Assembly (NCBI RefSeq): GCF_001541095.1
Contig: NZ_LMXH01000003.1
Location: 248,001-312,000, forward strand
Direction of reading: 5' to 3'
From: Paenibacillus sp. FJAT-26967
GTDB lineage: Bacteria > Bacillota > Bacilli > Paenibacillales > NBRC-103111
Length of the DNA: 64,000 nucleotides
The translations under genes were made by a program, and so were the position numbers. The number at the start of each line of letters is the position of its first letter. The first letter of the stretch is position 1. Shown piece by piece: positions 9,131 to 16,930 of this stretch. A model generated the notes under the pieces. The model was not told the DNA's origin. It was given only the letters and a program-made list of their open reading frames with translations, and did not search any database.

Positions 9131-9178
9131 GCAAAATAATCCGATTATTCTGCAAAATAAACTGATCTTTCTTATAGA
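9131..9178 (+). promoter_or_regulatory. Candidate promoter with 21-bp-phased direct repeats before the AraC-type gene
   Basis: GCAAAATAA occurs at 9131-9139 and 9152-9160, exactly 21 bp apart (two helical turns), with TATAGA at 9173-9178. AraC-family proteins often bind direct half-sites about 21 bp apart. The region 9003-9225 is AT-rich and otherwise empty. Autoregulation by the adjacent gene is inference. Confidence 0.4.
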
Positions 9179-9225
9179 GCATTTTGATACCATGACGGCA
9201 CCGGAAACAAATCGTATTAGGAGGA

Positions 9226-9903
9226 ATGGTGCCAGTGGACGTGCTTCTGATCATCAGCCATCAGCTCAAAGAGGATGAGTTTCAACGGGTACAAGGTATG
9301 TTTTCCAATATGTCCATTATTGCCGAATCGGACTTTAAAGCTGCAGCGGAAAGAATTCATGAGGAAAAGAGCGCCTATAAATTGTTCGTTTTCCTGTCGT
9401 TCGAAGAGTCGCTGCCTGAAGACTGGAAAATTGAAGAGCTGCATCTGGAAAGTCCGGTCATGGTGCTTCTAAATGTCAGCAAGCGCGATTTGTTCGTGTT
9501 CTATTCTTTCCTGGATTCTGTGGGCCTGCTTGCCCAATCCCCGGCCGTTTCGGACAAGCGGGAAATTTCACCGCTCCTGCATCAGTCACTTGAATATATC
9601 GAGCAAAATTTGTGCGAAAATGATCTGTCGCTGGAGAAGGTCGCATCAAGCATATTCGTAAGCCGCTGCCATTACTCCCGGGTATTCAAGGAGTATTTCG
9701 GCTTCGGGTTCAAAGAATACATTATGAACAAACGCATTCAAAAAGCGAAAGTCATGCTTCAGAACGGTGTTCCGGTTACGGATGTTTGCTATGCAGTCGG
9801 TTATGGGGATTTGACGCATTTCGGCAGGGTGTTTAAAAAGCTGGTGGGAACGAACCCTTCGGTTTACCGTGGACACAGGCGTGAGAAGCCGTCCTGCGGA
9901 TAA
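9226..9903 (+). CDS. AraC-family transcriptional regulator
   Basis: The 225-residue protein has an unrecognised alpha/beta N-terminal half of about 105 residues and a C-terminal AraC DNA-binding domain at about 112-215. Visible hallmarks are LSLEKVASSIFVSRCHYSRVF (first helix-turn-helix) and VTDVCYAVGYGDLTHFGRVFKK (second). The N-terminal part, with an FLSFEESLPEDW-type segment, could be a receiver-like or ligand domain, but no phosphoacceptor is evident. AGGAGG at 9219-9224 is too close to ATG 9226, so GTG 9229 or GTG 9235 may be used. It is the only DNA-binding regulator in the window, so it is the best candidate to act on the repeated AAAGCCGAG promoters. Confidence 0.85.
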   Translation: MVPVDVLLIISHQLKEDEFQRVQGMFSNMSIIAESDFKAAAERIHEEKSAYKLFVFLSFEESLPEDWKIEELHLESPVMVLLNVSKRDLFVFYSFLDSVGLLAQSPAVSDKREISPLLHQSLEYIEQNLCENDLSLEKVASSIFVSRCHYSRVFKEYFGFGFKEYIMNKRIQKAKVMLQNGVPVTDVCYAVGYGDLTHFGRVFKKLVGTNPSVYRGHRREKPSCG

Positions 9904-9929
9904 CGATGAACAGATCGGAGAGACACGCT

Positions 9930-10871
9930 ATGGATGCATCCACAATCCGGACGAGGTACTTTAATCGACTGACCTTTAGCCGGGACCGCCGGACCGTCTG
10001 CAAAACAAGCAGCTGTGACCGCAAGCTTAAAGATGAGATCAGCTGGTATCTGGGGCTGCCGGGAGAGCTTAAGGGCTATACGCCTGAAGTGATAAGTTAC
10101 TCGATGGAAGAGGAAGTCCAGCTGACGATGGAGTATATTAATTCGCCGACCTTAGCTGAAATGTATGTTCAAGACTCGATGAGGGAGGATGAATGGGTTT
10201 CAGTTTTTGCCCAAATTACGCAGCTTCTGGCCCAATTTACTCGCTACAGAGCGGAAGTTCATCCGGATGCTCTCTATGACATGTATCTTTCCAAAACGAA
10301 AGCGCGCATAACGGCTTTTCTGGCTCGTAATGAGTTGGCGGGGAAGTTCTACAGAAGAGGGTTTTACCGCTTGAATGACCGTACAGTCGCGTGCCCGTTC
10401 CGTATTTTTGAAAGTCATCTGGACGATTTCCTCCAGTTGCTCGACAAGCCGGATATGTCACTTATTCATGGCGATCTGTGTTTTTCTAATATCCTTTATG
10501 ACGCGAAGACCCCCGCCATTAAACTGATTGATCCCCGGGGACGCTTCGGGGAACAGGGGATCTATGGCGACGGGAGGTATGATATGGCCAAACTCAGACA
10601 CAGCTTAAGCGGGTACGAGCATATCGTTCAGAACTCCTACACGCTGGATATCCGGGATAGCGGGCTTCACCTGCACATTCCGTTTACACCAGGGCAACAG
10701 CAGCTTCGCGAAAGCTGGGATGCTATTCTGGGAGATAAACTCGGTGATATAGCCAAAATTGAAGCGCTGCTTTTCCTGTCGCTGCTCCCGCTGCACAGGG
10801 AAGATCCGAATCGCCAACTGGCCTTGTATGGCCTGGCTACCCGTCTGATGTACGATATTTTCGCAGAATAG
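9930..10871 (+). CDS. APH/choline-kinase-fold phosphotransferase
   Basis: The 313-residue protein carries the catalytic loop HGDLCFSN at 180-187 and the metal-binding Asp201 in LIDPRG, the signature of aminoglycoside phosphotransferase-fold kinases. The start at 9930 has TCGGAGAG seven bases upstream; an ATG at 9906 has no site. Proteins like this are common in sugar and capsule loci beside a HAD phosphatase and a nucleotidyltransferase, and both occur at 14.2-15.3 kb here. It could phosphorylate a sugar intermediate or inactivate the product for self-protection. The sequence does not decide between these. Confidence 0.7.
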   Translation: MDASTIRTRYFNRLTFSRDRRTVCKTSSCDRKLKDEISWYLGLPGELKGYTPEVISYSMEEEVQLTMEYINSPTLAEMYVQDSMREDEWVSVFAQITQLLAQFTRYRAEVHPDALYDMYLSKTKARITAFLARNELAGKFYRRGFYRLNDRTVACPFRIFESHLDDFLQLLDKPDMSLIHGDLCFSNILYDAKTPAIKLIDPRGRFGEQGIYGDGRYDMAKLRHSLSGYEHIVQNSYTLDIRDSGLHLHIPFTPGQQQLRESWDAILGDKLGDIAKIEALLFLSLLPLHREDPNRQLALYGLATRLMYDIFAE

Positions 10872-10881
10872 ATGCTCTATG

Positions 10882-10917
10882 GAAAGCCGAGAGGGAATGA
10901 GTGGATTTACTTATACT
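10882..10917 (+). promoter_or_regulatory. Regulon promoter, copy 2
   Basis: GAAAGCCGAG (10882-10891), 20 bases, then TATACT (10912-10917), 41 bases before the first small secreted-peptide gene. About 50 bases here resemble promoter copy 3, including the AGCCGAGAG box and the TATACTG.AA region. Confidence 0.75.
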
Positions 10918-10957
10918 GAAAGAGTAAGCCAATCATCCACTAGGAGAGTGAAGAAAA

Positions 10958-11233
10958 ATGAAACAAACAGCTTCGAAATTTATGATTGCCACCGCAATAC
11001 TCGCCTCACCGGTTGCGGGAACTGCACTGGAAGCAAGCGCGCAATCCATCCCGGTCCAGAGCCAGCCGGCCGCACCCGCAGGCGTCTCGCAAACAGCTGC
11101 AGCCGTGTCGTCCCAAGCCGCTCAGGCGCAAGCCCAGCTTGAGAGCAGTCCGGTCCGCTCCGCTCCTAAGGACAACATCGGGGAATACAAGGGTCCGTCT
11201 CTTACCATCTCACCGTTCATGTTAAAATGCTAA
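10958..11233 (+). CDS. Small secreted peptide A (signal-peptide paralogue family)
   Basis: This 91-residue product begins with a basic start, a hydrophobic core (FMIATAILASPVAGTAL) and an AxA-type cleavage site at about EASA/Q, which is a Sec signal rather than a double-glycine leader. The exported part would be about 62 residues: a Pro/Gln/Ala-rich stretch, then a C-terminal block GEYKGPSLTISPF ending in a single Cys. The start has GGAGAG upstream. Three neighbours share the signal and the C-terminal block. It could be a pheromone, a scaffold or a modified-peptide precursor; no function is known. Confidence 0.7.
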   Translation: MKQTASKFMIATAILASPVAGTALEASAQSIPVQSQPAAPAGVSQTAAAVSSQAAQAQAQLESSPVRSAPKDNIGEYKGPSLTISPFMLKC

Positions 11234-11251
11234 GCGTGTAGCGTGCAGTAA

Positions 11252-11518
11252 ATGAAGCACAACGCATCGAGGTTTATGATTGCTGCCGCAATACTTGCCT
11301 CACCGGTTGCGGGAACCGCATTGGAAACAAGCGCGTACTCCATCCCGGTCCGGAGTCAGCCAGGCACACCTGTGGAGATCTCTCAAACAGCCACAGCCGT
11401 TGGCACACAGGCGGAAGCCCTGCTTGAAAGCAGTCGGGTCCGCTTCACTCCTCAGGACAGCTTCCGGCAAATATACGGTCCTTCGGTTACAGCCTTGCCG
11501 TTTTGCGTAAAATGCTAA
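11252..11518 (+). CDS. Small secreted peptide B (tandem duplicate of A)
   Basis: This 88-residue product is close to peptide A at DNA and protein level across the signal region, so the pair looks like a recent tandem duplication. It keeps the hydrophobic core, a small-residue site (ETSA/Y), the LESS..VR segment and the C-terminal GPSVTALPF block, and also ends in KC. No good ribosome site precedes its ATG, 18 bases after the stop of A, so it may rely on coupling or be poorly expressed. A strong terminator follows. Confidence 0.65.
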   Translation: MKHNASRFMIAAAILASPVAGTALETSAYSIPVRSQPGTPVEISQTATAVGTQAEALLESSRVRFTPQDSFRQIYGPSVTALPFCVKC

Positions 11519-11532
11519 TCTGGCTGTTCATG

Positions 11533-11570
11533 AAAGAGAGACAAGCGGGATACCGCTTGTCTCTCTTTTT
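11533..11570 (+). terminator. Rho-independent terminator after peptides A and B
   Basis: A perfect 16-base-pair stem (11533-11548 with 11553-11568), a GATA loop and a T-rich 3' arm running to 11570. Confidence 0.9.
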
Positions 11571-11621
11571 GTAAGCAAGAGTGCGGCAGATATGTATAAG
11601 TAATCCCAATAGAATGACGTT

Positions 11622-11657
11622 GAAAGCCGAGAGAAGATATGAACAATTTCCTATACT
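11622..11657 (+). promoter_or_regulatory. Regulon promoter, copy 3
   Basis: GAAAGCCGAG (11622-11631), 20 bases, then TATACT (11652-11657), ahead of peptide C. It confirms that the ATG at 11639 lies inside the promoter and cannot be the start. Confidence 0.75.
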
Positions 11658-11698
11658 GGAAAGGTAAGGCTCATACCAGATGGAAGGAGGTGAAACTC

Positions 11699-11980
11699 AT
11701 AAAGCAATCGGGAATGAAGTTGGTTGTTACCGCTGCAATTCTGGCTGCCCCTGCGGCCGTAACGGCCGTGGAGGCAAGCGCGCAGACCGTACACGTCCAG
11801 AACGGGCCTACAGCCCCCGCACAGAGCGGATCTGTTGTCCGAGCTTCCACCGACGCCACCGCTCAGCTAGAGTCTGCTGATGTGTATGCGCCTGCTTCGC
11901 AAAACGGCCGTATACAGGAATTCACCTTTGGCGGTCCGACCTTTACGATTAACGGCCCCGCTACCAAAACGTTCACTTAA
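11699..11980 (+). CDS. Small secreted peptide C, apparently with an ATA start codon
   Basis: The product aligns with peptides A, B and D over its whole length. It has a signal core AAILAAPAAVTAV, a cleavage site at about EASA/Q, a Thr/Ser-rich middle and a C-terminal QEFTFGGPTFTING block. The codon aligned with the ATG of A is ATA at 11699. AAGGAGG at 11684-11690 lies eight bases upstream, the ideal distance. GTG 11690 is inside that site, and ATG 11639 is inside the promoter. So the gene either starts at ATA or is a weakened copy. With an ATA start it is 93 residues. Confidence 0.6.
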   Translation: MKQSGMKLVVTAAILAAPAAVTAVEASAQTVHVQNGPTAPAQSGSVVRASTDATAQLESADVYAPASQNGRIQEFTFGGPTFTINGPATKTFT

Positions 11981-12034
11981 ACCAAACGATGGATCTTCCT
12001 GTTCGGGGAAGACGAAAAGGAGAGTGTAAAAGCG

Positions 12035-12307
12035 ATGAATGAAAAAGTCTCCAAGTTTATGATCGCCACAGCGATCCTGATTGCTCCGGCGGCAGGCACG
12101 GCTCTAGAGGCGAGTGCCCAGGTCGCTGCCGTCAACAGCCAGTCAGTTGCACATACGGAAAGTGAAAGAGCTGCAACTGCTGCGGTCGAAGATACTGCCA
12201 ATCTGGACACAACCGTGAGGGCTTCTGCGCTTCCGGGCACGATTCAGGAATTAACTTACGCGAGTCCCGGATTCAGCACGAACGTTATGGCCAAGACTCC
12301 TTTGTAA
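12035..12307 (+). CDS. Small secreted peptide D
   Basis: This 90-residue product keeps the family signal (FMIATAILIAPAAGTAL, EASA/Q cleavage), followed by an acidic Ala/Thr-rich part and a C-terminal QELTYASPGFSTN block. The final Cys of A and B is absent. AAAAGGAGAG lies upstream of the ATG. It is probably co-transcribed with C from promoter copy 3. The block shared by all four, roughly Q-E-hydrophobic-T-aromatic-x-G/S-P-x-hydrophobic-T, is the part most likely to matter for function or modification. Confidence 0.65.
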   Translation: MNEKVSKFMIATAILIAPAAGTALEASAQVAAVNSQSVAHTESERAATAAVEDTANLDTTVRASALPGTIQELTYASPGFSTNVMAKTPL

Positions 12308-12409
12308 AACACCCAGAAGAAGCGGTACGAATTTAGTCCGACCGACAGGCGGAGGAGATAAATATCTGATCCTTGCCTCCAACAGGACGAATCATTTTCT
12401 ATGATTAAG

Positions 12410-12447
12410 AAGAGATAAGCGGGATTAATGCTTATCTCTTTCTCTCA
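12410..12447 (+). terminator. Terminator-like hairpin after peptide D
   Basis: A perfect 11-base-pair stem (12410-12420 with 12430-12440) is followed by a broken T/C tract. It separates the peptide unit from the gene at 12475. Confidence 0.65.
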
Positions 12448-12474
12448 TCTTCCCTACAGATATGGAGTGAATGA

Positions 12475-13026
12475 ATGAATACTCAACCGTTTATTTGTCT
12501 GGACATGACGTCCTGTCTGAATAATTGCGGCACGACGGACAGCAGCAGCTATCAGCACGGATATTTGAGTTCTTCCGGCGTTTCACTTCCGAGAGAAAAC
12601 ATCCTTTTCCATACTCCATTCGAGTTCAATGACATTCCCTTTGTCCTATACAGGCAAAACTACCGGGACAACATGGTGACGGAAGGTCAAGCCATTCAGT
12701 TTCCCGAAGCCCGCATCTCCAAGATCCATGTACTCGGTGCCTCCAGCGACGTGAATATGTCGGATTATATGTATCTGAAGCAACATGATACCGTCCTCTC
12801 CAGAGAGAAAATGATGCTGTCGCATTTCGCTTCGGAGGCTCCTTTTTCAAGAAATGCCTGTATCCTCGAAACCGCCGGTCTGAATACGTTAGACGGCCCC
12901 TTGCCGCACAGAACCGGCCGGATCTGGCTTGATACCCTCCATCTTACAGAACCTCTGGAGATTAACCAGCTTACATTCGAAGATAATCCGTGCATGCATA
13001 TTTTCGGTATTACTTTGGAGCGATAG
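12475..13026 (+). CDS. Unrecognised beta-sandwich-like protein
   Basis: The 183-residue protein has no signal peptide. Its pattern (LDMTSCLNNCGTTD near the start, then a Phe-Asp-Ile-Pro-Phe-like strand, an Ile-His-Val-Leu-Gly-Ala strand and a C-terminal strand ending FGITLER) recalls carbohydrate-binding beta-sandwich domains appended to glycosidases, but here it stands alone. GGAGTGA lies four bases upstream of the chosen ATG. It begins the unit that runs to the AcpS gene. The fold suggestion is weak and is inference from strand spacing only. Confidence 0.5.
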   Translation: MNTQPFICLDMTSCLNNCGTTDSSSYQHGYLSSSGVSLPRENILFHTPFEFNDIPFVLYRQNYRDNMVTEGQAIQFPEARISKIHVLGASSDVNMSDYMYLKQHDTVLSREKMMLSHFASEAPFSRNACILETAGLNTLDGPLPHRTGRIWLDTLHLTEPLEINQLTFEDNPCMHIFGITLER

Positions 13027-13089
13027 GCAGAAGGCTGCCGGATAAGAGGCAAGAGAGATCCATACTATTTTACAGGCGGGGAGGAACCA

Positions 13090-14133
13090 ATGACGTTTAC
13101 CTTGTACAAAGAAGCCCGATTGAATTGCCTGTATGTCAATATTGCAGCCGCCCTGCTGAGACTTCCGGTTCTTAAAGAGTCTTTACCGTTCTTGTTTAAC
13201 CAGGCAGGTTTGTATTATCAGGATACGCAGGATGAAGACGAGTTCGTCATCAGTCCTTATTACAGGGAGCTTGATGATTTTATCGGGGAGTTGTTCGGGG
13301 CTCATGTATGCCGGAAAGGATATGCAGGGGGAGAAGCGTATCTCGCCGCACTGAAGAACGCGCTGGGGACGGGCAGGAGCGCGATTATTGAAGCGGACAT
13401 CTTTTATTTGCCTCACAGCGGATTCTATAACCGGTCTCATTTTCCCCATGCGCTTGAGGTTATCGGATATAAGGACGGCGTTTTTGAAATCTGCGATCAT
13501 TATTATGTGTATCACGGTACTCTGACGGATGTGGAATTCCGTTTTATTTTTGAGTCGTCGCTGCAGAGTCCTTTCTATAAACTTCTGAATCTTTGGAACC
13601 TGGAGCGGCATGACAAAAAAGGGACTGAAGTGCCGGATGCCGCTTTCCACTATGGAGTCATCCGCGACAATTACCGCAATATGTCCGGTCAAGTCCTCTA
13701 TGATTGTCCTGCGGGGAGCCGGGCGGGACTGGAGGCATTCGAATCTATTTGCAGGCAAATAACCCGGCTCAAAACGATGGACCGGGATGCCTCCAAGTTC
13801 AAGGCAGCCAGTTATTTGTATGAAGGGTTCAGAGAGCTTGCCAATTCCCGGTTCCAACACCATAACTTTCTGAAAGCGATCGGTGAAAATGAATTGGCGG
13901 AAGCTTATCTGGAAGCCGACCAGGGCTGGATGGTGGCAGCCAATCTGCTGATGAGGGCGGCGACGGCTAACCAGTTTCAGCATTTTGAGGAAAGAATTCT
14001 GAATAGGATGCAGCGGGTTCGCGAGAAGGAAGCGGGCAATCTGGAACTGCTGAGACAATGGCTTGAGCGGGCTCGGCCAGAGGGCGGCGGAAAGAGCTTC
14101 ATGACGCAATATTCTCCTAGAAGCGGGCAATAG
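13090..14133 (+). CDS. BtrH-like acyl-carrier-protein-dependent acyltransferase (copy 1)
   Basis: The 347-residue protein matches the two-part layout of BtrH, which moves an aminoacyl group from the carrier protein BtrI onto ribostamycin in butirosin synthesis. The cysteine-protease-like N-terminal domain shows Cys13, His120 in PHALEVIGY and Asp136 in ICDHYY, a plausible triad. The C-terminal 200 residues are helical. The start has GGGGAGG upstream. It may transfer a carrier-bound acyl group to the sugar product. Two paralogues occur in the window (43681 and 54058). The family call rests on the spacing of Cys, His and Asp, not on a search. Confidence 0.65.
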   Translation: MTFTLYKEARLNCLYVNIAAALLRLPVLKESLPFLFNQAGLYYQDTQDEDEFVISPYYRELDDFIGELFGAHVCRKGYAGGEAYLAALKNALGTGRSAIIEADIFYLPHSGFYNRSHFPHALEVIGYKDGVFEICDHYYVYHGTLTDVEFRFIFESSLQSPFYKLLNLWNLERHDKKGTEVPDAAFHYGVIRDNYRNMSGQVLYDCPAGSRAGLEAFESICRQITRLKTMDRDASKFKAASYLYEGFRELANSRFQHHNFLKAIGENELAEAYLEADQGWMVAANLLMRAATANQFQHFEERILNRMQRVREKEAGNLELLRQWLERARPEGGGKSFMTQYSPRSGQ

Positions 14134-14199
14134 AATCTGATTCTTGACGGACAGACTTTGGTACCATAACAGCAGGAAATCATGATCGGAGGAGATAGC

Positions 14200-14547
14200 A
14201 TGCGTGTTGTAATCGATCTTGACGGAACCATCTGTACGTTCAAGGGAGAAGGCCAGACCTATGCCGATGTAACGCCGATTCCGGGTGCACTCGATGCCCT
14301 GCGACGGATGAAGGATGAGGGGCATTACCTTATCATTCATACAGCCCGGCATATGAAGACCTGCGGAGGGAATGTCGGGGAGGTGGTGGCGAAGGTCGGG
14401 GCTATAACGCTGGACTGGCTGCGGATTCACGCAGTGCCGTACGATGAAATCGTATTCGGCAAGCCGCAGGGAGACTTGTATGTGGATGATCTGGCGCTGG
14501 CTTACCGCAACTGGGACGAGGTCCTGCAGACCTTGGATATCCGATGA
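14200..14547 (+). CDS. Small HAD-family phosphatase (capsule-biosynthesis type)
   Basis: This 115-residue protein begins IDLDGT, giving the HAD nucleophile Asp6 and general acid Asp8. It has HTAR as the second motif and a VDD acidic motif near residue 98. It has no cap domain, as in small capsule and LPS sugar phosphatases. The start at 14200 has GGAGGAG six bases upstream; ATG 14182 overlaps that site. Its stop overlaps the nucleotidyltransferase start. It could remove the 7-phosphate of heptose bisphosphate (the GmhB step, otherwise missing here), but it lacks visible GmhB zinc cysteines, so this is only a candidate. Confidence 0.7.
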   Translation: MRVVIDLDGTICTFKGEGQTYADVTPIPGALDALRRMKDEGHYLIIHTARHMKTCGGNVGEVVAKVGAITLDWLRIHAVPYDEIVFGKPQGDLYVDDLALAYRNWDEVLQTLDIR

Positions 14548-15290
14548 GGAATCGTACGCAGATCGTCATTCCCATGGCGGGCAGGGGGCAGCGGTTCCGC
14601 AATGCCGGCTTCCATGGGCCCAAGATGCTGCTGGAAGCCGCCGGGAAGCCTATGCTCTGCTGGGCGCTGGACAGCCTGAAACCTCATTTTCCGATGGAAA
14701 AGGTGATCTTCATCTGTCTTCAAGAGCACTTGGAGCAAACCCGGCTGAAGTCGGTCATATCCGCCTACTGCAGGAATCCTGTTATAGTGCCGATTCTGTC
14801 GGTGACGGGAGGACAGGCAGAGACTGTACGGAAGGCGCAGACGTTCATCGATCCGGACGAGCCTCTCTTGATCTACAACTGCGATACCTACATGGAATCT
14901 TCAATCGGGACTACGATTGCGGATCAAGGCGGCAAGGCGGATGGAATCATCTCTGTTTTTCCATCGTGTGACCCGGCATACAGCTACGCACAAATTGATG
15001 GGCAGAACCGGGTGGTGCGGGTGAAGGAAAAAGAAGTGATCTCGTCCATGGCGACAACGGGTCTGTATTATTTCCGCCGTTCCCGGCTGTTCACCAGTGT
15101 TGCGGAAGAAGCGGCCGCAAGGGGAAGCGGAGAAGGCGAGCTGTATGTCGCCCCGCTGTATAACCGTCTAATTGCCCAGGGATACACATGCCTCGCCGAT
15201 GCGGCACATTACTGCTGTCCGTTAGGTACGCCGGAAGAAATCAGGCATTTCGAGCACGAGCAAGCCGGGAGGGGAGTGCAGGGTGACTAA
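14544..15290 (+). CDS. Sugar nucleotidyltransferase-like protein
   Basis: The 248-residue protein has the N-terminal motif PMAGRGQRFRNAGFHGPKMLLEA, a variant of the GxGxRxxPxTxxxPKxL signature. It also has a metal-binding YNCDTY near residue 115 and the ELYVAPLYNRLI segment typical of this family. It would couple a sugar phosphate to an NTP. Together with the HAD phosphatase and the APH-like kinase it resembles sugar activation trios in capsule loci. The start codon overlaps the preceding stop (ATGA). Confidence 0.75.
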   Translation: MRNRTQIVIPMAGRGQRFRNAGFHGPKMLLEAAGKPMLCWALDSLKPHFPMEKVIFICLQEHLEQTRLKSVISAYCRNPVIVPILSVTGGQAETVRKAQTFIDPDEPLLIYNCDTYMESSIGTTIADQGGKADGIISVFPSCDPAYSYAQIDGQNRVVRVKEKEVISSMATTGLYYFRRSRLFTSVAEEAAARGSGEGELYVAPLYNRLIAQGYTCLADAAHYCCPLGTPEEIRHFEHEQAGRGVQGD

Positions 15291-16491
15291 ACGTATTTTT
15301 TTCGGTTTAAGCGGCGGTCTTGGCCCTGTGCTGCGCAGCATGCCGGTCGCGGAGATGTTCCGCCGTGCGGGAGAGGACGTTTCTTTCAGCGTCTATGGTA
15401 CGGGAAGCGCTTCTTTTATCCAGAGCAGAGGATATAGACATCTTCCTGACGATGATCCGACTGTGCCTAGCGAAGACCTTGTCGTCCGGCCCGGCAACGT
15501 CTTCTACAACCTGGATCATTACTACGCCAGTGCAGGGCTGCTCGACGAATCGTTCGTACACGCGTGGATTCAGCACCGCATCCGTATGCTGGAGAAGTGG
15601 AATGCCGATCTTGCGGTTGCCGATATGAGTCCCCAGACAGTTATCGCAGCCAATTATTTGGGGATTCCGGTCGTTTCCATTACACAGTCTTGCTTTTACC
15701 CGGACGGTGATGGCCTGTATTTCTGGGGACAGCCGCCCCGTAATTTGCCTAAAGTAACACCTGTGGTCAATAAGGTACTGAAGCGGCTGGGTCTGCCGGT
15801 TGTCAGCAGGATGGAGCAGTTGAACGTGGGAAGGCTTAACTTCATTCCCGGTATCCCCGAACTAGATCCGGTCCACAACAACAGTGTCCGCTATGTAGGC
15901 CCGATTGAGTACCCGGCTGTGGGAGGCAGCGGACATTCGTTGCCGGGAGAGCCGTATATTCTCGTGTATCCGGGCAGGCTGGAGGATACTTCGGGGCCAT
16001 CCGGCCTGCAGCTGCTGGAGTCCGTTGTGCAGGCATACCGGAACAAGAAGGATAGAGTCGTCATTGCCTGCAGCCAGACGCTTCCGGCCGGACTGAGAGC
16101 CAGGATGAGCGGCAATATGACGGTCATCCCGCATTTCGGCTCGGCTTCGTTATCCCACAGCCGTTTGTTCATTCATCACGGCGGACACGGAAGCTGCATG
16201 TCGGCACTGAGGCGCGGAGTGCCGTCGCTGATCATTCCGACCCATACGGAGCGGGAATTCAATGCCCGCAAGGTGCATGGTCTGGGAGCAGGGGAATACC
16301 TGCTCCCCGGGACGCTTACGGCGGCTCAATTGTATCAGTTGGGCGAGTATGTCATGCAAGACAGATACAGGGAGCAGGCTGAGGAAATCGCAGCTCTCAT
16401 CCACAACCGGAATTACGGTGGCGCCGGGGAGATCTATACCTGCAGCAGCACACTGATGAAGCGTCTGACATTGTCCCGGGAGGAGCTGTGA
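15283..16491 (+). CDS. GT1-family (macrolide/UGT-like) glycosyltransferase, copy 1
   Basis: This 402-residue protein has the two Rossmann halves of GT-B enzymes. The C-terminal half carries the HHGGHGS motif near residue 300 and a PTHTERE nucleotide-sugar loop, as in UDP- or dTDP-sugar transferases of antibiotic pathways. It starts at a GTG overlapping the preceding gene, with GGAGGGGAG upstream. It probably glycosylates the small-molecule product. A second GT1 is at 56148; the two are not close copies. Confidence 0.75.
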   Translation: MTKRIFFGLSGGLGPVLRSMPVAEMFRRAGEDVSFSVYGTGSASFIQSRGYRHLPDDDPTVPSEDLVVRPGNVFYNLDHYYASAGLLDESFVHAWIQHRIRMLEKWNADLAVADMSPQTVIAANYLGIPVVSITQSCFYPDGDGLYFWGQPPRNLPKVTPVVNKVLKRLGLPVVSRMEQLNVGRLNFIPGIPELDPVHNNSVRYVGPIEYPAVGGSGHSLPGEPYILVYPGRLEDTSGPSGLQLLESVVQAYRNKKDRVVIACSQTLPAGLRARMSGNMTVIPHFGSASLSHSRLFIHHGGHGSCMSALRRGVPSLIIPTHTEREFNARKVHGLGAGEYLLPGTLTAAQLYQLGEYVMQDRYREQAEEIAALIHNRNYGGAGEIYTCSSTLMKRLTLSREEL

Positions 16492-16497
16492 CGAAGG

Positions 16498-16902
16498 ATG
16501 ATTTATGGCATCGGGATAGATATCCAGGAAATCGCCCAGTTTGAGGAAATTATGCATCGGCAGCAGGACCGGTTTCTGCGCAGAATCTTTACGGACCAAG
16601 AGCTGTCTTACTGCAGCCGTTACAACAGTCCGGCCCAGCATCTGGCTGCCAGATGGGCCGTGAAGGAGGCTTTCCTGAAAGCGGCGGGTACCGGGCTAAG
16701 GGGCGGCTACCGGCTGGCGGATCTGGAAGTGTCGAATCTTCCATCAGGCAAGCCGGAACTGATTCTGCACGGGCAGGTCCGGGAAGACATAGAACGGGCC
16801 GGTGTGAATGTGTACATAAGCCTGTCCCATTCCGGTGATTATGCGGCAGGTCAGGTTGTCCTTTGGACAGCCCCATCTGTTTCCTGTTCGTGCACCGGTT
16901 GA
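16498..16902 (+). CDS. acpS: Holo-[acyl-carrier-protein] synthase
   Basis: This is a 134-residue AcpS-type phosphopantetheinyl transferase with GIDIQEI at the start (metal ligand Asp7) and WAVKEAFLKAAGTG, which carries the second ligand Glu. It would convert the free-standing carrier proteins of this region (44737, 51285, 57315) to their holo forms. Its presence inside the cluster, besides the presumed housekeeping copy elsewhere, argues for a dedicated carrier-protein pathway. A terminator follows. Confidence 0.88.
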   Translation: MIYGIGIDIQEIAQFEEIMHRQQDRFLRRIFTDQELSYCSRYNSPAQHLAARWAVKEAFLKAAGTGLRGGYRLADLEVSNLPSGKPELILHGQVREDIERAGVNVYISLSHSGDYAAGQVVLWTAPSVSCSCTG

Positions 16903-16930
16903 AGGTGCAGAGCTGGTTGATGCGGTAACA

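Noticed and set aside
10958-12307. Lanthipeptide, lasso or sactipeptide precursors
   Set aside because: No LanB/LanM/LanC, lasso cyclase or radical SAM gene is present, the leaders are Sec-type, and two of four peptides lack any Cys.
13034-13068. Further regulon promoter before BtrH-like copy 1
   Set aside because: TACTAT has the right spacing, but the upstream box (GCTGCCGGA) shares only the GCCG core.
14200-14547. Firm assignment of the HAD protein as GmhB (heptose bisphosphate phosphatase)
   Set aside because: It is shorter than GmhB and shows no zinc-binding cysteine loop. It fits small capsule-type HAD phosphatases better, so the GmhB step remains unassigned.
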